Source of the DNA: Candidatus Omnitrophota bacterium
GTDB lineage: Bacteria; Omnitrophota; Gorgyraeia; Gorgyraeales; Gorgyraeaceae
Assembly (NCBI GenBank): GCA_020057645.1
Contig: JAGVFL010000135.1
Span: 1 to 15,177 of the forward strand
Length of the DNA: 15,177 bases
Direction of reading: 5' to 3'
Below, one piece after another: positions 13,876 through 15,177 of this stretch (the stretch's first letter is position 1; every line of letters begins with the position of its first letter). Position numbers and translations under genes: made by a program. The notes beneath the pieces are model-generated. The model saw nothing but the letters and a program-made list of their open reading frames with translations, had not been told where the DNA came from and ran no database searches.

Positions 13876-15144
13876 TTATGTTTTATTAAGGTTCGACGTA
13901 AAACGCCTTATCTCCCTTGCCTTTTTTATATAAGCCGGTATCAGAAGCTCGGAAAATATGGCTTTATTGTGCCATAAAGGGTCCATGTTTTCCTTTATTA
14001 TTTTATTTTTTACCATGACCTTGTAATCTAGCGTCCCGGGTATCGGAGAATAAGAAGCCAGTATTGCCTTCGCGCCCAGGGAATTTATAAAAAGTATGTC
14101 GTCCATTGTCTTTTCCATGTCAATATAGCTCGCGCCCATTAAAATATAAACGCCGAGGTCTTTTTTCGCGAAACCGGCTTCCTTCAAATTTCTAAGCGCG
14201 AGCTTCAGGTCGTTATTGCTGACCTTCCCGCCTGTAAATTGCTGGACGCCTTCGTCAGACGTTTCAAGCGATATGCGCAGGTCTCTGAAATTCGTCTTTC
14301 TGAAAAGCTCCGCGAGCTCTTCGTCTATGAACCTCGCGTGCAATCCATTCGGCGTGTGAAAAGTAAACTGCGCGCCTGAGGCAATGACAAGCCTTAAGAA
14401 TCTTTTAATGCCCTGCGAACTTTCATAGGCCAGGGCGTCATCATAAAAAACAAAACTCTTTGTCCCGAACGCCCTATTGTAATACATGACCTCTTCAAAT
14501 AGGCTTACGGGGTCTTTCATATCAAACCTGGCGCCGAACATCCTGGAGGCGCAGTAGGTGCATCTGAAAGGGCATCCTGTCGTAAGCTGTATCGGCAATA
14601 TCTCTTTGTCCGCCAATAGGTCGTACGCGGGATAAAAACCGCTCCGCCAAAAATACTCCTTATCGAGATAGCTGCCTTTCCATATAACGTCGGCGTTGCT
14701 CGTCAAGCGCGCGTGCTTATGGCAGATAGTCGCGTAAATCCCTCCCAGCATTACGGGGGTTTTATTAAAACGTTCTTTTAGCAGTTTTATGGCAAGATGG
14801 GCTCCGGGATACCAATAAGTCATTCCGCTAGCCACGTATATCTCGTCTATTTCGGAAAATGCCGATATCTTTTCCAAAAATTCAGGGACAGGTATCCCGT
14901 ACCTGAAATAAGGCCTTTCTATATTTTTCAATATCTCCGGTTTCTCTATTCTTTCTTTTCTTATCTTTGAAAAACCGTATTCGTCTTTACGCCTTGAGCA
15001 CCCTTCCAGGCAATCCACCAGATCTACCTTAGCGCCCTTGCGGCGCAGAAATTCCCCTATGCGCAAAAGCCCTACCGGCTTTATGCCGAAATCGTACGCG
15101 CTGAAATCATATATCCACGGATTGACTAAAAGTATCTTCTTCAT
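13876..15144 (-). CDS. B12-binding-type radical SAM protein
   Basis: 422 residues from the ATG at 15144. The N-terminal 170 residues have a Rossmann-like cobalamin-binding-type layout: MKKILLVNPW, KPVGLLRIGEFLRRKGAKVD, VASGMTYWYPGAHLAI and PVMLGGIYAT. I see no DxHxxG cobalamin-ligand motif, so B12 may not be bound base-off by His. The radical SAM core begins with TTGCPFRCTYC, with cluster cysteines at about 191, 195 and 198. FYDDALAY, LRISLETSDEGVQQFTGG and YILMGASYID follow. This architecture is widespread in uncultivated bacteria and covers methyltransferases and lipid or natural-product enzymes; the reaction here is unknown. An in-frame GTG at 15159 lies inside a palindrome, so the ATG is preferred, although only GGTGGG about 10 nt upstream could serve as Shine-Dalgarno. 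It is the first gene in view of the run toward GH94. Confidence 0.85.
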   Translation of the reverse strand: MKKILLVNPWIYDFSAYDFGIKPVGLLRIGEFLRRKGAKVDLVDCLEGCSRRKDEYGFSKIRKERIEKPEILKNIERPYFRYGIPVPEFLEKISAFSEIDEIYVASGMTYWYPGAHLAIKLLKERFNKTPVMLGGIYATICHKHARLTSNADVIWKGSYLDKEYFWRSGFYPAYDLLADKEILPIQLTTGCPFRCTYCASRMFGARFDMKDPVSLFEEVMYYNRAFGTKSFVFYDDALAYESSQGIKRFLRLVIASGAQFTFHTPNGLHARFIDEELAELFRKTNFRDLRISLETSDEGVQQFTGGKVSNNDLKLALRNLKEAGFAKKDLGVYILMGASYIDMEKTMDDILFINSLGAKAILASYSPIPGTLDYKVMVKNKIIKENMDPLWHNKAIFSELLIPAYIKKAREIRRFTSNLNKT

Positions 15145-15154
15145 CGCAAATCGT

Positions 15155-15171
15155 CCCACCGCGTAGGTGGG
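15155..15171. repeat. Palindrome at the right edge
   Basis: CCCACC (15155-15160) and GGTGGG (15166-15171) flank GCGTA, 11 nt upstream of the radical SAM ATG. On the minus strand it reads AACCCCACCTACGCGGTGGG and shares CCACCTACG with the hairpin at 4327-4369. The element may continue beyond the window. Confidence 0.5.
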
Positions 15172-15177
15172 GTTTAA

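Overview
The window is a dense bacterial chromosomal segment of 13 protein-coding genes and one decayed gene fragment. Eleven of the genes are on the minus strand. The gene mix fits a diderm, probably anaerobic bacterium from an uncultivated lineage: two radical SAM enzymes, a stand-alone desulforedoxin-type domain, a Tat-linked polyferredoxin module, a GH94 phosphorylase, and a large exported HEAT-repeat protein with an unusual N-terminus. The style recalls Omnitrophota (PVC group) genomes. That placement is an inference from overall look, not a demonstrated assignment. No rRNA, tRNA, CRISPR array or transposase was seen, and no stretch over 300 bases lacks a gene.

Layout, left to right. (1) 1-1030, minus: an Elp3-like radical SAM gene running off the left edge. 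(2) 1065-3914, minus: a 949-residue exported HEAT-repeat protein. Its C-terminal domain contains a His/Cys pair that could be a caspase-like active site. It is preceded by an inverted repeat over its probable -10 element and a hairpin over its Shine-Dalgarno sequence. (3) 3970-4053: a degraded copy of the start of the radical SAM gene, directly behind a small PQ-loop/SemiSWEET-like gene (4054-4308). This suggests the 949-residue gene entered a former PQ-loop/radical-SAM operon. (4) 4377-5348: class II fructose-bisphosphate aldolase with a near-consensus promoter. (5) 5441-6409: tRNA-dihydrouridine synthase (dusB), divergent from a PAS/HD-GYP cyclic-di-GMP phosphodiesterase (6471-7523, plus) whose promoter predicts a nearly leaderless mRNA.

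(6) 7555-10671, minus: an operon tatC - DUF362 protein with Tat-like signal - fused NapH/NapG-like polyferredoxin. The genes overlap or nearly abut (ATGA overlap, then a 1-nt gap). It looks like a self-contained membrane/periplasmic electron-transfer module. (7) 10785-10910, plus: a 41-residue desulforedoxin-type protein, divergent from tatC through overlapping promoters. (8) 10907-15144, minus: a run of B12-binding-type radical SAM protein, nitroreductase-family flavoprotein and GH94 glycoside phosphorylase.

Short perfect or near-perfect palindromes of several sequence types sit at 64-82 (inside a coding frame), 4327-4369, 5404-5424, 10689-10713, 13841-13869 and 15155-15171. They look like a dispersed palindromic repeat population. 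Most do not have the geometry of terminators for the genes beside them.
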